Positions 1 to 7,951 of a DNA stretch of 11,200 nucleotides are shown piece after piece; position 1 is the stretch's first letter; every line of letters starts with the position of its first letter. Position numbers and translations under genes: made by a program. Below the pieces are notes generated by a model. The model was not told the DNA's origin and searched no databases. It was given only the letters and a program-made list of their open reading frames with translations. This DNA comes from Astrothelium macrocarpum (Eukaryota; Ascomycota; Dothideomycetes; Trypetheliales; Trypetheliaceae), in the NCBI GenBank assembly GCA_021030915.1, contig JAGEMR010000287.1, positions 1 through 11,200 on the forward strand, given 5' to 3'.

Positions 1-33
1 GTTTGAATTCGTGGAGTTGAAAAATTTCAGGGT

Positions 34-167
34 GTGCACGGTGTGTGCCCGTGCACAGTGTGTGGAAAACTCCTAGCTGTCCAGGTGGACACATCCACTA
101 GCGTCGGGGATCGGAGTCTGATCTCCGATCTTCGGCAAATCCTCTGCAAAACGTCAGTTCCGACGTT
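34..167. repeat. cluster of short perfect inverted repeats
   Basis: Several perfect stems follow one another within about 135 bases. GTGCACGG (34-41) pairs with CCGTGCAC (49-56). GTCCA (79-83) pairs with TGGAC (86-90), and GTGGA (85-89) alternatively with TCCAC (94-98). GATCGGAG (109-116) pairs with CTCCGATC (123-130). AACGTC (150-155) pairs with GACGTT (162-167). Loops are 2 to 7 nt. The stretch is GC-rich compared with the AT-rich DNA after 180. No open frame or known RNA family is recognised. It could be the structured end of a mobile element that starts left of the window, a foldback element, or operator-like sites upstream of the gene at 413. What is seen is only the stems; any role is guesswork. 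Confidence 0.5.
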
Positions 168-180
168 CTCCAGGAAGGAT

Positions 181-412
181 CTGTGACAATTGCGATATAT
201 ATTTTCGAATTCTCTGTGTTATTTCCATTGTGCACTTCAAAGACCGTTTAAGCGACTAATTCTATCAACGCAAATCGTCGTATCAGTTACATATCTCCAA
301 ATATCGCTCTGTAGCGAATCATACCGAAGGACCAAAAACAAATAGCACTCAATTTGCTGTTATCTTTTTTTTTTCCATTTTTTCATTTTTATTTTTAAAA
401 AAAAAAAGTTCA
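181..412. other. 5' flank of the six-cysteine gene
   Basis: This is the upstream and probable promoter/leader region of the gene starting at 413. It turns AT-rich and ends in a long pyrimidine-rich stretch (T runs at about 366-398) followed directly by an A run (399-407) just before the ATG. Pyrimidine tracts before the start are common in fungal promoters. No convincing TATA box or other site is seen. Confidence 0.35.
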
Positions 413-1343
413 ATGGTTATCTCAAATATTTCAAGATCATTTTCGAATTTCAACACAATAATTATAAACACTTATTTTCTCTTATTTATGACCAATTTCC
501 TGACCGTTTTTTCTACGCATCACTCTCGTCGATTTAACAATATATTCGGCGCAAATATTACTTCACCTTTCCACGAAGACGATACACTTGAGATCCTCCA
601 GTAAGTAATTCCAGTAACTACCAGCAGCAATTTATCTAATTGGGAAATTTAGCGGCTTTACGGTGACTGATGTGACACATTCAAACGAGACTGATCTCAA
701 CATTACCAACCATTATATTATACCGTCCAATTCAGAAGTGTCCTTTTCGAAAAGACAACCTGAGAATGCAAGAGCCATGAATGCGTGTCCAGCCCGTGGA
801 GGATTCGATATATTTCGATCCTCTGTGTGTCTGTCGCAAAACATGCGGGCGAGGAAAGTTTCTATCTCGTGTGCCGATAACGCAGGACGAGTAATATCCG
901 TGAAAAAGTTTTGTAATCGCGGGGAAGTCTGTATCAATGCACTCCATGAAGAAACGTCGATAGCGTGGTGTGCCTCAACTCCGTCTTTTGTGGCTCGTAT
1001 GCCAGCTCGGTTTGCACTTTCCAACCATCAGGAGTTCGTTATAGAAGGGTTCGAACCAGCTGGCGGCCAAAAAGTGGAGCTTGTTCCCATCAAGCACTCT
1101 GAGCCTGGTCGACTTGCTGAACTTGACGGGATTTGGGTTTCCCCAATGGATGTCTCTAACAATACCTTAGCCGGCGGACAACTTGTCCGGAGCCCAGCCG
1201 ACCACCGAGTTTCATTTTCGAATACACCAGTCGGAACTTATTTCCTCAGACTGAGTATAAAGGTGTCAAGAAACTTTTTCGGTACAAATAGACCGGACAT
1301 CAATGGATATGTTTGGCGTGAAGCAGCTCCTCAACCCCCGTAG
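413..1343 (+). CDS. probable secreted six-cysteine protein, two exons
   Basis: Exons 413-600 and 653-1343 join to 292 codons; the split codon becomes His63. I do not recognise the family. The N-terminus has a hydrophobic stretch (about residues 15-34) that could be a signal peptide or anchor. A dibasic KR (96-97) before QPEN resembles a Kex2 pro-peptide cleavage site. Six cysteines follow at 108, 122, 136, 150, 156 and 169; the first four are evenly spaced (C-x13-C-x13-C-x13-C). Residues 177-292 are cysteine-free, with alternating hydrophobic stretches that suggest a beta-rich domain. NET and NIT sequons lie in the pro-region. The start at 413 is chosen because it includes the hydrophobic segment; its context is weak, and Met26 (488) is an alternative with a poorer signal. 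A secreted effector-like or cell-surface role is inference only. Confidence 0.62.
601..652 (+). other. spliceosomal intron in the six-cysteine gene
   Basis: The donor is a perfect GTAAGT directly after CTCCA. An ATCTAAT branch-like site lies about 13 nt before the acceptor TTTAG. Its 52 nt is typical for filamentous fungi. Removing it bypasses the TAA at 602-604 and joins the upstream frame to the long downstream frame, which otherwise has no good ATG. Confidence 0.72.
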
Positions 1344-1525
1344 GAGGGAGTACGAGTATAACGAGATTGGCAGATAGCTCCATAGTCATTTTTCCAATAA
1401 GGCTCTGTGCTGGGGAATTTGGGTCCGTTTTTGGCTCAAATCGCCGCTGCTGCAACACCCGTGACCCGCCATACGGAGACTAAAGCAAATCCTACCACAC
1501 TTTTAAGATCAATTGTAATAGCCCA

Positions 1526-1531
1526 AATAAA
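1526..1531 (+). terminator. AATAAA, possible poly(A) signal
   Basis: A canonical AATAAA lies about 180 nt after the stop codon of the six-cysteine gene, on the same strand. Fungal poly(A) signals are degenerate, so this is only a candidate. It sits next to the 3' end of the convergent HET pseudogene. Confidence 0.25.
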
Positions 1532-1821
1532 GCGCGCAAATTAGAGCCATTGACGGGTTTTAATCCGATATCACTATCGTTGTGAAAATAGTCAAGTTCA
1601 ATTTTACAATCAGCTTCTCCACTATAGTGGGCATTCGATTACGTGTGTAGGCATAAATTAAAATCCCGCATAAGCGCCCAAGAATGCCGGCACCTTCGAG
1701 ACCACGAACTTTCTCTGTTTCAGCCATCACATCTTCTCTCCAGACAGATGCACGGCAACAGAAATAAACGAGGCCATTCAAGAATACAAGGTATTGACGG
1801 GACAGGGCGCCTTCTTGATAC

Positions 1822-1927
1822 CTATAGTAAAGTTAGCTTTCCTGCTACTGCATGATGCGAGCCTGATGTAGCGAATAGACTGAGACTCTAGCCCTCTTTT
1901 GCTTAGTTGATTGGAGCTACGACGTAC
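1822..1927 (-). other. intron in the HET pseudogene
   Basis: On the minus strand the donor GTACGT (1927-1922) follows TGGAC. A consensus branch site GCTAAC lies 9 nt before the acceptor CTATAG (ends 1822). Splicing turns WTYVVAPIN-stop into WTYQEGALSRQ, the exact HET-family motif, and opens the frame for another 87 codons. This shows that the gene was intact and spliced before the nonsense change. Confidence 0.85.
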
Positions 1928-2340
1928 GTCCATCCTATGCCAGCATGGGGACAATGCATCAGCTCGTCAGTGAATCTTGGCAGAACGCCGACACAAAAGT
2001 CATGGCCCAAAGTAGCTATTTCAAGCTTTCGATGCCCGTGCTTGTCCAAGTCCCATCCAGAAAGTCCAGAGTGAACCATCTTACTGGATGCTGCGATGAT
2101 GGCGACATCAGCATTTCCGTACACAGCATCCATGCTATTGATCAGCTCCGACTTCCTTCCATTCTGGCTCTGGACGATACAACGGGAACAAACCCAGAGC
2201 CAGCGATAGCCGATTGTTCTGATAACCTCAATCGCATTCCTGATAGTCCTTGGTAATGTGAGCTTTCTAAAAGCACCAGGTGTACAATGATCTTCGAGAT
2301 TGGCGGTAGTCGTCTGCAGCTGAAGCTTTACACCCCAAAC

Positions 2341-2343
2341 TTA
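2341..2343 (-). other. in-frame TAA within the ALSYVWG motif
   Basis: The codons read GCA TTG AGT TAA GTT TGG GGT, that is A-L-S-stop-V-W-G, with no frame change on either side. The family usually has Tyr here, sometimes His. TAC or TAT to TAA is a transversion, not a RIP-type change. If the ancestor had CAA (Gln), a single CpA-to-TpA change would give it. There is no room for an intron that would remove it. Confidence 0.85.
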
Positions 2344-2934
2344 ACTCAATGCGGCATAATTGTCGCTAACATTGATGTACCCAAGACAATTCTGCTCTAC
2401 ATCTACGCACAGTAGCTCGCTTGGAATACTTTGAGGGATTATAGGTTCGCTACAAATTGGATTTTGGGTACTTTTGCATTTCGTGATCCAGTTGTAGATC
2501 ATTTGTGGGTCCACATTTTCATGAATTGAACGGGCCTGAAGCAATGTCTTCGTATCCCATCCATCAATGAGCTGTACGCAATAACCTCTTGGACTATCAA
2601 AAAAGTCTAATCGAGGATAAAGACCAGAGCTATAGGATTCTTGTATAACGTCTTCGACCGGATCGTACTCTGTATTGTTTTGCTGCCATCCAAGCTGCCA
2701 CTTAGTATCATCACTTTGATGTCTCCCCATCTGATGATCTTCACGCTGTAGCGCGTATAGAACTAGTCTACAAAGAGAACATGATCCCTGTCCTCTTCTG
2801 AGTTGATTAAAGGTGCCCCTTCGAATGACGTTGTAATTTTTGCTTGCTGATACGGATGGAGGCTGGTCGAAGTCTTGGCGTGAGAGTTCCAGTGCGGCGC
2901 ACTCCGAGCAGAGCTGTACCCATTTAGAAGGCAT

Positions 2935-3733
2935 GAGATCATCCGTGATATCACAATTCCCCTTGATTTGGCTTCGCAGCGATTTGGTAGCTTTTTCCTG
3001 TTTCTGGTGAACTGATCCCTAGTGAAAACTAACTCGCAATACCTGGTTCGCCGAGGGTATGTTGAGTCAGCGGCGCCGGCGATCGTCACCCAGTCTGTCT
3101 ATATTTTCCATGTAGAAATTGGATTTACAATTATCTCTATTACGAGCTATTCGTTGTTTCAGAGTGGCTTTGACAGATGGAATCACGCAACAGAGCTTTT
3201 CTTTCTTACAACTAGTCAAACTAACACCAATTAAGATTGGGGATAGCGAGGCTAATTTTGGAGCTTTTGCCTTGGGACTAGTCCATCTTAGATTAGCGTC
3301 GATCTATGTGAAGCAGTAGGTGACTCATGAGTGTTCTATTTGGTCCGCAAGGCTTATTCAAACTCAATATTGGCGTTTTACTCGGTGCCTTTCCATAATG
3401 AATAGGGGGTAGTCGTATCGTAACAAAAGTAACAACCAATTTATCAGCACAATGCCGATTTAGCCATGCGAGAAAGACCTCATTCTCTACAGAAACTACG
3501 GAGAAAAAAACACGCTGGATGTAAAATTTTTGACGACGCTTGGCAATAGTCCTGCAATATCTAACTTTCACCACTGAATCTACAAACTCTCCATGTCGGT
3601 TGGTCTCACGACATAATGAAGTTCAACTGGTGCAAGTGTTGGTTATCTAGTCCCCCAACTTTCCTGCAAGAACACCCTCTTCACCATGCAAGATATTTAC
3701 CCGAGGTTGGGTGACCCAGTCTTCCGGTATTCT
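2935..3733. other. intergenic stretch, nothing recognised
   Basis: This 800-base stretch is the 5' flank of the HET pseudogene plus undefined sequence. Open frames of 60 to 110 codons occur on both strands (for example 3574-3293 minus) but match no family I know and have no splice-joined partners. There is no tRNA, terminal repeat or tandem array that I can see. Composition is ordinary and not RIP-like. Confidence 0.5.
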
Positions 3734-4195
3734 GCCTGACCTCCTACGTTGATATTCGGCTTTGATTTTTGTACACTAGCTACCTGAGTACTAGCCTACA
3801 TTATTTCCACCTTGCTTTTTCGTGCTTAATTTTGATTATCTAGTCTAAATTAATCCTGGATTAAAATTTCATCTAATAAGGAAAAATCTGGGAATGTATT
3901 TATAATATCTTCGATCGTATTTCATCTGATCGTGAAAATAAATAATTTCATCATTATTATTTTATTTATAATATAATCTATTCAATCATTTTCATAATAT
4001 TTATTCACAAATTTGATCTGATAACAGAATCGTCAGCAATTTTAGAAATGAAAAAAATTAAATTATCAAATCTAGAAAGAAGAGATGAAAGATGGATGTG
4101 ATGGAATTCGAACCCACGATCAGCAGCTTAATTTGCCTTTTGCCGCCAGCGACGCCTTCTACCGTTGCGCCACCACGCCCGCCTGACCTCCTACG
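3734..4195 (-). mobile_element. tRNA-headed SINE-like retroposon with 15-bp target duplication
   Basis: GCCTGACCTCCTACG occurs at 3734-3748 and again, perfectly, at 4181-4195; the bases on both outer and inner sides differ, so the match is exactly 15 bp. Between them lie 432 bases. Read on the minus strand these begin directly after the repeat with GGGCGTGG, then a Pol III A box (TGGCGCAACGGTAG, 4172-4159) and a B box (GGTTCGAATTCC, 4114-4103). The body behind the head (about 3840-4090) is AT-rich and the end near 3749 is A-rich (ACAAAAATCAAA). Head position, boxes and duplication together fit a tRNA-derived SINE inserted by target-primed reverse transcription. It carries no protein. The AT bias of the body may reflect RIP of a multi-copy family. 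Confidence 0.75.
4097..4180 (-). other. tRNA-like head of the retroposon, not a functional tRNA
   Basis: The head has recognisable D-arm pairing (GCGC with GCGT), a T-arm (GTGGG TTCGAAT TCCAT) and both internal Pol III promoter boxes. The A and B boxes start 58 nt apart against about 45 in an intronless tRNA. The outer stem (GGCGTGG with CACATCC) does not pair, and no clean anticodon stem forms. This is expected of a SINE head rather than a working tRNA gene; an intron-bearing tRNA pseudogene is the alternative. Confidence 0.6.
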
Positions 4196-4341
4196 CTGTG
4201 TTATCTCTTACGGCTTTCTTGCGGGATCGCGGCAAGACTAAAGATAGCACAGTACAGGCGACTAGATTTCCTACACACCACATTTGGAATAGTTCCAAAT
4301 TATTCCATGCATTGGCATATGAATGCATATACATATATACT

Positions 4342-4349
4342 TATAAAAA
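4342..4349 (+). promoter_or_regulatory. TATA-like box upstream of the membrane-protein gene
   Basis: TATAAAAA stands about 140 nt before the ATG at 4490, a reasonable place for a fungal core promoter with a short leader. It follows an alternating AT stretch with repeated GCATAT. No other site is recognised. Confidence 0.35.
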
Positions 4350-4489
4350 CGCAACTTTTAAGACCCCTGGTACAGTATGACGAAAGATCAACACTGCCCC
4401 ATTCTATATCTCAGCCGCTTGAGCTCTCGCCGGTTTAAAAGAAGCTGTGTTCTTCTACTAACCCTTGGGGACAAATTTTTTTCCTAAAG

Positions 4490-5716
4490 ATGGAACCGAC
4501 TCCAATAACGATAACGTCCACAAGGCCGATTCTGGACTCTTTGCTGACTATCTTTACGCCTCCCTCCAGTTGCATGAATATACTTTCGAGTGCTTGGGAC
4601 AGTGATGATTTCAGTGATGTATTCGCGTGGACCGCTAGTGCGTCGAGAGGAGCCAGATGTGATATTAATACTGAGATCGCAAAGGGAGTTGAAGATGCGG
4701 ATTTTCTTAACGACGACGAGGACTGTTGGCCATTTGCAGCAAACAACATGAGCCAGAGTTCCCCCATCTATGAATACTCCAACACTGCCTTCAATGGCCG
4801 CGGGTTTTGCTCTCCCGGTCTTTCGTGTCCCAGTGGATACATTTCTGCTTGCTCAGCAGCTTTGCCAATTAGTGGGGCACACTCCACTGTTGTTGATGGT
4901 CAGATTTTTGAGTTCCAATTTCCATTGATTCCAGGTGAAACTGCTATAGGATGTTGTCCAAGGTATGTTAAATCATAGCAACTTTTACGACATGCCGAAA
5001 AAAGCTGCTAAGGTATTGAGGTTCGCGACAGCGGATATAGTTGCTTTGGGACAGCAGGTGCTCAGCCATATCAGACGTGCCTCTCAACTGCTGTCACGGA
5101 TGCGATCACCCTGACAGAATGCAACGTACCCCTAGTACCGAAGACCGTCAATCTTCCGGTGGTGACGTCCGTCAATAGCACTGAAGTCATTGAAGTCACT
5201 GAGCGTGATACTCGGAGCTCTGTATTCACGGACTCTATATCTTCCGAAGATGTCACAACGATCCCGCAGTTTTCTCTATTTGCTCCTCTGATACAAATAA
5301 ATCACAAACCATCCGATCTTCCACCGAAAGCGGCGCCGGTATCTACGTCGGCTAAATTGCAAACAGAAAGGGGCATTTCGGTTAGCATAAAAGCTGTGAT
5401 CGGAGTCACGACTCCAATAGTAGTTCTTGCCGCACTGGGCGCCGGTTTGGCTCTCCTAACTCGTCGCAAGAGACGAAGAGCACGTATTCTGGAGAACTTG
5501 CGGTATCGGGATAAGCCTGATTTAGATGCGGCGAACGTAGCTGAACAGAACTCGAAGAGCGCTCAGGCACAGGAACTTGATGCTTCAGAAAGACTGCACG
5601 AGCTAGAACCTGAGGAACGTCACGAATTAGAACCAGAGTATCGTCATGAGCTGGGACCTACGCATCGTTGTGAGCTTGCCGCACCAAGCTTCGTTCATGA
5701 GCTCGGCGAACCATAA
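4490..5716 (+). CDS. single-pass membrane protein, Cys-rich ectodomain, HEL-repeat tail
   Basis: Exons 4490-4962 and 5032-5716 join to 385 residues. It belongs to a widespread uncharacterised fungal group with LTxxFTPPSSC near the N-terminus, a CxPGxxCPxGYxxAC segment (107-121) and a CCPSGYSC segment (155-162) followed by QTC. Eleven cysteines lie before residue 190, so an oxidised extracellular domain is expected. A Ser/Thr/Pro-containing stretch leads to one membrane segment (about 278-300, VIGVTTPIVVLAALGAGLALL) with a basic stop-transfer RRKRRR. The tail has an 8-residue repeat with HEL at 347, 355, 363 and 380 and CEL at 371. There is no obvious N-terminal signal peptide, so the helix may act as a reverse signal-anchor. 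The ATG has A at -3. A surface sensor or adhesion role is only a guess. An in-frame RHE directly after the stop hints at a once longer tail. Confidence 0.85.
4963..5031 (+). other. intron in the membrane-protein gene
   Basis: The donor GTATGT follows CCAAG; the acceptor is GACAG ending at 5031, with a CTAAG branch-like site upstream. The intron is 69 nt. Splicing gives CCP-S-GYSCFG, the conserved motif of the family. The other nearby AG (5020) would give the wrong frame, which fixes the acceptor. Confidence 0.85.
5578..5705 (+). repeat. degenerate 24-bp coding repeats (HEL motif)
   Basis: The tail-coding DNA repeats with a 24-nt period: HELEPEER, HELEPEYR, HELGPTHR, CELAAP and a final HELGEP after one extra codon. 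The DNA copies differ mostly at third positions, so the amino-acid pattern is better kept than the DNA. Similar HEL-type tails occur on other fungal one-helix membrane proteins. Confidence 0.7.
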
Positions 5717-6240
5717 AGACACGAAGAGGATTTACGGACCTTGAACAGTTTTCTTCAGCTGTAAGCCCTTGCGACCTTGGAATAGAGCCGTTCTCTGCTC
5801 AAAAGGTCCACTGATATACTCAGAGATAGGCCAAATCCAGCCCGGGAGGATTCTACCTCACCTGCCTACAGCCAGAGTTCTTGATGAATCGATAGCATAA
5901 TCTCAAGGTTGTCGGATAATTAAACTGGAGATTATATATGGCTTCGTATTATCAGGCGTGCTCTTTGCTTTCTGCGTTTGATAATCAAGAACACTCTCAC
6001 TCAACTACGCTCTCCGATGGTGATATGCTCGAAAATTGAATGTGGGCTACGGAACAGCCGATCCAGAGACGATATTAAGTCTGTGGTGCTATTATAGTCC
6101 CTTTGGGCGTCTCTCGGTCCAATATTTTTACTTTCGTATATAGCTCTACCTAAATAATTTAGCTTTTTCAGATAAAAACAAGCACGTTTACTACCCAGAT
6201 AGATTAGCGTCAGAATAGGCCGAAAATGTTAGTTTTAGTC
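5717..6240. other. 3' flank of the membrane-protein gene, no gene seen
   Basis: Ordinary-composition sequence between the stop codon and the AT-rich block. The frame after the stop continues for 18 codons (RHEEDLRTLN...) before the next stop. No recognisable gene, tRNA or repeat is seen. Composition changes abruptly at about 6240. Confidence 0.5.
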
Positions 6241-6320
6241 AATATAAATGAAAATTTGATATTTGAATTCGTTTTTTTTATAAATATAAAATAAAAAAAT
6301 ATCTGATAATTATTATTATT

Positions 6321-6420
6321 AATATTATAATAAAATTATTAATTTAAATAAATATTATAATAAAATTATTAATTTAAATAAATATTATAATAAAATTATT
6401 AATTTAAATAAATATTATAT
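6321..6420. repeat. 30-bp tandem repeat, 3.3 copies
   Basis: Unit TAAAATTATT AATTTAAATA AATATTATAA repeats at 6331-6360, 6361-6390 and 6391-6420, preceded by its last 10 bases at 6321-6330. The copies are identical except for the penultimate two bases of the array. Identity this high in heavily mutated surroundings indicates amplification after the RIP episode, probably by slippage. Confidence 0.95.
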
Positions 6421-6490
6421 ATTTTTTTAACTAAAAAAATTAACTAATTTTTTAATTAAATTTATTTATAAAAATATTATAATATATATA

Positions 6491-6541
6491 ACGTATCTGC
6501 ATAGCGAGCGGACCATCATAGCGAGCGGACCACCTGCACCC
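6491..6541. repeat. GC-rich island with 17-bp tandem pair, possible transposon end
   Basis: After TA (6489-6490) the sequence begins ACGTATCTGC, then ATAGCGAGCGGACCATC (6501-6517) and ATAGCGAGCGGACCACC (6518-6534), identical at 16 of 17 positions, then TGCACCC. Both sides are almost pure A/T. The TA-ACGT start and two 17-bp units parallel the end of the Fot1-like element at 9946, though the unit sequences themselves differ. I read it as the terminal region of a second TA-inserting DNA element. No matching right end is seen in the window. Confidence 0.55.
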
Positions 6542-6679
6542 AATTATACGAATTTTTCTTTTATCAATATAATAATATTTTATTATAATTATTAAAATTA
6601 ATCACTATTTTTTTTTCAGAGATTCAAGAATTTATCTGATAGATTTATATATAATATTCAGATTATTTATAATTATTAT

Positions 6680-6770
6680 TGTTATGATCCTAGGTATCCT
6701 TGGGGTCAAGTCTATTTGGGATCAAAGTGGCTTCTGAAATGAGTCGATAAAGGACTGAATTAATAAAAAA
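6680..6770 (-). mobile_element. candidate LTR end of the Gypsy element
   Basis: On the plus strand TGTTATGATCCTAGG starts a moderately GC-rich patch; on the minus strand, the strand of the Gypsy pol, it reads as an LTR-like end GGATCATAACA. It lies downstream of the pol remnant, where a 3' LTR is expected. The other LTR edge is not resolved (TTTACA at 7154-7159 is one possibility), and no target duplication or polypurine tract could be fixed. The assignment is therefore tentative. Confidence 0.35.
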
Positions 6771-6898
6771 TGATGTAATTTGGTATTTTAAAAATTTATT
6801 GAAAATATTATTAAAGATTAATTTTAAGATTGGTTTTGAATATAATAAGGTCATAATGATCATATTACGTTTTTATATATTTATATTAAAATGAATCT

Positions 6899-7068
6899 AT
6901 GAATCTTTTATTTAAGAATTCATATTGAATTTATGAATCTTTTATTTAAAAATTTATATTAAATTTATGAATCTTTTATTCAAAAATTCATATTAAATCT
7001 ATAAATCTTTTATTCAAAGATTTATATTAAATTTATGAATTTTTTATTTAAAGATTTATACTGAATCT
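6899..7068. repeat. 34-bp tandem repeat, 5 copies, transition-only divergence
   Basis: Five uninterrupted 34-bp copies start at 6899, 6933, 6967, 7001 and 7035 (consensus begins ATGAATCTTTTATTYAA). Aligned by eye, nine positions vary and every one is G/A or C/T; there are no transversions or indels. That is the signature of RIP acting after the array formed. If the patch at 6680 is an LTR end, the array would lie within the LTR. Confidence 0.9.
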
Positions 7069-7069
7069 G

Positions 7070-7747
7070 AAAAAAGATCTGTTAATATATAATACCTCTT
7101 CTAATATTTTTAATATTATCTTTTTTTTTTATGATATATGATTTTATGTATTATTTACAATGAATAATATAATCCGTTTTTTTAAAATTTAAAATGGATT
7201 CTGACGAAAATTTCAATCTTTTTATCATAAATCGTATTTATCGTAATTATATTATCAATAATTATTATATTCATTATTTCAATTTTTTTTATAATAATTT
7301 TTTATAATCATTATTTTTTATTCAATCATTTTTATATTAAAATATTTGAAAAATTGATTTATTTGGAATATCAAAAAAAGGGTTATTTTTATATATTTAT
7401 TTTATAAAATAATATGAATCATTTTTTTGACGAAATCGAAAAAAAGATTCATAAAAGTAAAAAAAAATAAAATCATTTTTTCAATTGATTAGAAAAATTT
7501 TATATTCGTTTTTATTAAAAATATATTATATTAGAATAAATAAGAAAATATATTAAAAAATAATTATTATATTTGAATTAGAAATTCGAAAAAATGAATG
7601 AAAAAAATTTAAAGATTATTATTATCGATATTTCGGTTTTAAAAATCTTTTTTTTTTTTTAAATTTTTATTAAAAATTTTTCAAAAAAATTATTAATTAA
7701 TTTTTTTATATTTTATTCTTCTAATATTTTTCATTTTTTTTTTGATA
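7070..7747. other. AT desert between Gypsy pol and the 34-bp array
   Basis: Long A and T runs, no legible protein on either strand and no tandem array. By position it should hold the 3' untranslated part, polypurine tract and start of the 3' LTR of the Gypsy element, but I could not fix a TG start beside a purine tract. Confidence 0.4.
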
Positions 7748-7951
7748 TTTTTTTAAATTTTTTATTAATTTTTATATATTTTTCATATATGGATATTTTT
7801 TTTATTTAATCAGATATTTATGATTATAATAATTTATAATTTTTTCGATTTCAAATTAATTTTTTTTTAATTTAAAATAAAATATTTTTTGATATAATAT
7901 TATTACATTTATTGATTGAAATTAAAATATATATAATATTGGATAAATTTT
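7748..7951 (-). pseudogene. integrase C-terminal motif and chromodomain
   Basis: KIYPILYIF (7951-7925) corresponds to the KIHPVFHVS motif found before chromodomains in fungal Gypsy elements. In the same frame FEIEKIINYY starts at 7855 and leads through KYLIK-stop-KKYPYMKNI-stop-KL to KNLKK (7748). This fits the chromodomain pattern EVEKIL...YLVKWKGYPxxENTWEPxxNL, both Trp now TAA and Gly now Lys. Chromodomains of this type target integration to heterochromatin. A stop follows shortly, so pol ended near here. Confidence 0.85.

Larger units (their letters stand above)
1560..2934 (-). pseudogene. HET-domain (heterokaryon incompatibility) gene, nonsense-broken
   Basis: HET proteins trigger cell death or vegetative incompatibility in ascomycetes. 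The frame opens at 2934 (MPSKW) with the usual N-terminal CxxC (LCSEC) and a second cysteine pair (GSCSLC). It reaches NYAALS, where the family has ALSYVWG; here the Tyr position is TAA (2343-2341) and the same frame resumes with VWG. It then reads QLQTTTANL, LPRTIRNAI, YRWLWVCSRCIVQ and MDAVYGNADVAIIAASS, all collinear with the HET domain. After the intron come WTYQEGALSRQYLVF and FCCRASVWREDV. The conserved Asp of VDSLCI is Cys and the Leu is Arg, suggesting relaxed constraint. Without the TAA the two exons give 422 sense codons. The true 3' end is unclear: another frame at 1551-1501 reads NGSNLRALFGLLQL, which might be a further HET segment. A sequencing error at the TAA remains possible. 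Confidence 0.85.

Noticed and set aside
713..1024. 103-codon minus-strand open frame
   Set aside because: Antisense shadow of the six-cysteine gene, which has the better splice and signal evidence.
1844..1939. frameshift in the HET gene after WTY (another frame shows QLSKRGL)
   Set aside because: A consensus intron (GTACGT, GCTAAC, TAG) restores the exact family motif WTYQE, so the chance similarity in the other frame is inside the intron.
1945..2256. 103-codon plus-strand open frame
   Set aside because: Antisense to the HET domain, which is unmistakable on the other strand.
2763..3089. 108-codon minus-strand open frame overlapping the HET start
   Set aside because: Different frame from the HET exon with no family features; a shadow.
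3293..3574. 93-codon minus-strand open frame with a protein-like look
   Set aside because: No family recognised, no splice partners and no conserved motif; left as unexplained intergenic sequence.
4097..4180. functional tRNA gene
   Set aside because: Acceptor and anticodon stems do not pair, box spacing is too long, and it sits exactly at the end of an insert with target duplications.
6899..7068. CRISPR-like array
   Set aside because: Units are directly adjacent with no spacers, in a eukaryotic context.
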